DNA of 34,409 nt from Bryobacteraceae bacterium (GTDB taxonomy: Bacteria > Acidobacteriota > Terriglobia > Bryobacterales > Bryobacteraceae): positions 1-34,409 of the forward strand of contig JAICXK010000022.1 of the NCBI GenBank assembly GCA_025980435.1, read 5' to 3'. Made by a program: the position numbers and the translations under genes. The notes below the pieces were generated by a model that saw nothing but the letters and a program-made list of their open reading frames with translations, had not been told where the DNA came from and ran no database searches. Below are positions 32,017 to 34,409 of this stretch, piece by piece (position 1 is the stretch's first letter; every line of letters begins with the position of its first letter).

Positions 32017-34409
32017 ATGAGCATGCGGCAGAAGCACGCGCGCGCCGTTGAGCCGCTCTTCCTTCTCACGTGCGCAGCGTTCGTGCTGCATGCCCAGAGC
32101 GCCCCGAAAGTAACCACGCCCAGGGAGGCGTTGGGCTTCAATATCGGCGACGACTATCACGTGGCCAACTACACGCAACTCCAAGCGTATTGGAAGAAGC
32201 TGGCAGCGGAATCCGATCGCATGAAACTGGTGGATATTGGCAACACAGCTGAGGGCCGGCCGCAGTATATGGCGATCATCAGCTCGCCTGAGAATATGCG
32301 CCGGCTCGCGCATTTTAAAGAGATCTCAGCACAGCTTGCACACGCGGATGGTCTAAGCGATGAGCAGGCCAATGCATTGGCGCGCGAAGGCAAGTCGGTT
32401 GTGTGGATCGATGGCGGTCTGCACGCGACGGAGACGGTCGGCTCGCAGCAGTTGATGGAGCACGTCTACCAGATGGTGAGCCGCAACGACCCGGAAACGC
32501 TCCGATTCCTCGATGATGACATTCAGCTTTGCGTCCTGGCCAATCCGGACGGCCAGGAGCTTGTGGCGAACTGGTACATGCGCAAAACAGATCCGCAAGA
32601 ACGGAGTCTCAGCGGATTGCCGCGGTTGTTCCAGCATTACATCGGCCACGATAACAACCGCGATTTCTACATGTCCAACATGCCGGAAACGACTAACATG
32701 AACCGCCAGTTATTTCTCGAGTGGTTTCCGCAGATTGTCTACAACCATCACCAGACCGGACCTGCCGGCGCAGTCGTTTTCATGCCGCCGTTTCGCGATC
32801 CGTTCAACTACAACTTCGATCCGCTAGTGCCACTGGGCGTGGAGGCGGTTGGCACAGCGATGCATGAACGACTGGTCGCGGAAGGGAAAGGCGGGTCAGC
32901 GCAGCGGAGTGCGGCCAATTACTCCACCTGGTGGAACGGCGGCCTTCGCACGATCACGTATTTCCACAATATGATCGGAATCCTGACGGAGATCATCGGC
33001 AACCCAACACCGATGCGAATTCCGCTGGTAGCGGACAAGCAGTTGCCGAGCGGAGATTGGCCGCTGCCGATCGCCCCGCAAGTATGGCACTATCGCCAAT
33101 CGATCGCTTATGAGATCACAAATAACCGCGCCGTTCTCGACTATGCATCCCGCAACCGCGAAACGCTGCTTTACAACTTCTATCAGATGGGAAGAGATTC
33201 AATCCGCAGCGGCAGCGAGGACCACTGGACGATTACACCCGATCGCATTAAAGCGCTGAAAGAAGCCGCGGCCGGAGCGGGAAGTGCGGGCAAAACCGAA
33301 CTGCCCGCGGGTCTTTCGCTGGGCGGGCTGGAAGCCCAGACACTGCCTTCGTATCTTTATCAGAAAGTTCTGCACGATCCCGTGCATCGCGACCCCCGCG
33401 GCTACATCATTCCGTCCGATCAGCCCGATTTCCCAACCGCTACGAAATTCGTGAATGCGCTTCTCAAGACAGGGATTGCTGTAGAAACGGCAACTTCGCC
33501 GTTTCAGGTGAATGGCAAGAACTATCCGGCAGGATCATACGTGGTGAAGACCGCACAGGCGTTCCGTCCGCACGTGATGGATATGTTCGAACCCCAGCAC
33601 TATCCGAACGATTTTCTCTATCCTGGTGGTCCCCCGATTCCGCCGTACGATAGCGCCGGGTGGACGCTTGCATTCCAGATGGGCGTGCAGTTCGATCGCA
33701 TATTGGACGGCTTCAACGGACCGTTCAAGCGGATAGAGGGTCTGCTGAATCCTCCTTCCGGCATAGTAACCGGCCCGTCGAACCCGGCTGGGTATCTCAT
33801 CAGCCATCGCATGAACGATTCGTTCATCGTCGTAAACCGCCTGCTGAAGGCGGGCTGCGATGTCTACTGGTTGAAAGAACCCGAGATGGCGGAGGAGCAG
33901 ATTTTCGGGACCGGCGCCATTTGGGTGCCCGCTTCGAATATGGCACTGTCTATTCTCGAGCGTGGCGCGAAGGATTTGGGCGTTAGCGCCCAGGGTCTGA
34001 CGACTCCGCCGGCAGGTGCGGCACTAAAGTTGAGGCCGGTCCGGATTGGACTCTATGACCAGTACGGGGGCCTGATCTCTTCCGGGTGGGATCGCTGGCT
34101 TTTCGAGCAGTATGAATTTCCGTTCCAGGTGGTTTATCCGCAGATGCTGGATGCCGGGGATCTGAACAGCAAGTTTGAGGTGCTGGTGTTTACAGATAGA
34201 GCCTTCCGGCGGAGTGCCGGCGGACACGCCGGGCCATTTTTCAGCCAGCCGGCGGCGATGGATATTCCGGAACAATATCGGGCGCGGCTGGGCCGCATCA
34301 CCGAGAGTAAGACCATTCCGCAGATCAGGAAATTCGTCGAAGAGGGCGGGTCAGTTGTTACGGTGGGCAGTTCCACACGCTTGGCGGAACTGCTCGGCGT
34401 TCCCATAAC
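32017..34409 (+). CDS. M14 family zinc metallopeptidase, exported (partial, runs off the right edge)
   Basis: An exported carboxypeptidase-like enzyme; 797 residues are visible and the frame is still open at the edge. The N-terminal signal (about 1-27) ends LHAQSAP. The zinc site is GGLHATETVGSQ with His136 and Glu139, and the third ligand is in YNHHQTGPAG (His244 or His245). NPDGQELVANW and HDNNRDFYMSN are the usual M14 substrate-pocket blocks. The part from about 670 (RIGLYDQYGG, KFEVLVFTDRAF, FVEEGGSVVTVGSS) resembles a GATase-like domain like that of the PIG-L protein. Such large M14 proteins are common in Solibacter-type genomes, probably acting on peptides or cell-wall fragments. Start ATG 32017 (or 32023) is 20 bp after the cytochrome stop, with no Shine-Dalgarno. 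Confidence 0.88.
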   Translation, partial: MSMRQKHARAVEPLFLLTCAAFVLHAQSAPKVTTPREALGFNIGDDYHVANYTQLQAYWKKLAAESDRMKLVDIGNTAEGRPQYMAIISSPENMRRLAHFKEISAQLAHADGLSDEQANALAREGKSVVWIDGGLHATETVGSQQLMEHVYQMVSRNDPETLRFLDDDIQLCVLANPDGQELVANWYMRKTDPQERSLSGLPRLFQHYIGHDNNRDFYMSNMPETTNMNRQLFLEWFPQIVYNHHQTGPAGAVVFMPPFRDPFNYNFDPLVPLGVEAVGTAMHERLVAEGKGGSAQRSAANYSTWWNGGLRTITYFHNMIGILTEIIGNPTPMRIPLVADKQLPSGDWPLPIAPQVWHYRQSIAYEITNNRAVLDYASRNRETLLYNFYQMGRDSIRSGSEDHWTITPDRIKALKEAAAGAGSAGKTELPAGLSLGGLEAQTLPSYLYQKVLHDPVHRDPRGYIIPSDQPDFPTATKFVNALLKTGIAVETATSPFQVNGKNYPAGSYVVKTAQAFRPHVMDMFEPQHYPNDFLYPGGPPIPPYDSAGWTLAFQMGVQFDRILDGFNGPFKRIEGLLNPPSGIVTGPSNPAGYLISHRMNDSFIVVNRLLKAGCDVYWLKEPEMAEEQIFGTGAIWVPASNMALSILERGAKDLGVSAQGLTTPPAGAALKLRPVRIGLYDQYGGLISSGWDRWLFEQYEFPFQVVYPQMLDAGDLNSKFEVLVFTDRAFRRSAGGHAGPFFSQPAAMDIPEQYRARLGRITESKTIPQIRKFVEEGGSVVTVGSSTRLAELLGVPI

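Overview
The window reads as a chromosomal segment of an acidobacterium close to Candidatus Solibacter / Bryobacterales. The reasons are a TIGR03437-type Solibacter domain in a giant NHL-repeat surface protein, two Oar-like TonB-dependent receptors with N-terminal carboxypeptidase-regulatory domains, a PRC-type cytochrome c domain protein, a GMC oxidoreductase with a Tat-exported subunit-3 partner, and Tat-exported sugar-phosphate-isomerase-like proteins. This placement is inferred from domain content; no 16S or other marker gene is present. No tRNA, rRNA or CRISPR array was recognised.

Layout, left to right. 1-1623 (minus) is a class V aminotransferase followed 6 bp later by serA (cut by the window edge), a likely phosphorylated serine pathway operon. 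1740-6551 (minus) is a 1603-residue secreted protein: a six-bladed NHL propeller, a TIGR03437-like domain interrupted by an inserted repeat, and six C-terminal Ig-like repeats. 6642-8282 (minus) is a GH13 trehalose-synthase-like enzyme with a TTG start. 8370-8525 (plus) is a 51-residue cysteine-rich metallothionein, followed by a site-2 protease (M50) with two CBS domains. 9740-12147 (minus) is a GMC dehydrogenase plus its Tat-signal subunit 3. 12241-15732 (minus) is an Oar-like receptor with a perfect 14-bp stem terminator.

15868-18525 holds a divergent pair of xylose-isomerase-like TIM-barrel proteins and a small IS200-like/RAYT element. The element has REP-like hairpin doublets at both ends, and a third copy of the same doublet lies 2 kb away. 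The RAYT gene carries a one-base frameshift just before its HUH motif. 18526-21753 is an MFS transporter and a solitary hydantoinase A-type protein, whose start codons are only about 12-30 bp apart. 21757-27852 (minus) is a second Oar-like receptor followed 6 bp later by a large PIG-L-type deacetylase, a candidate uptake/deacetylation operon. 27902-30669 (plus) is a TPR protein and a GT-C-type membrane protein. 30672-34409 holds a small unknown protein, divergently placed beside a PRC-type dihaem cytochrome protein, and an M14-family metallopeptidase truncated by the right edge.

Genes are packed tightly; no gap without a gene exceeds about 200 bp. The overall picture is a soil heterotroph segment devoted to capturing and processing sugars, glycans and peptides outside the cytoplasm. 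The least expected content is the REP-doublet/RAYT system, the short metallothionein and the interrupted Solibacter domain.
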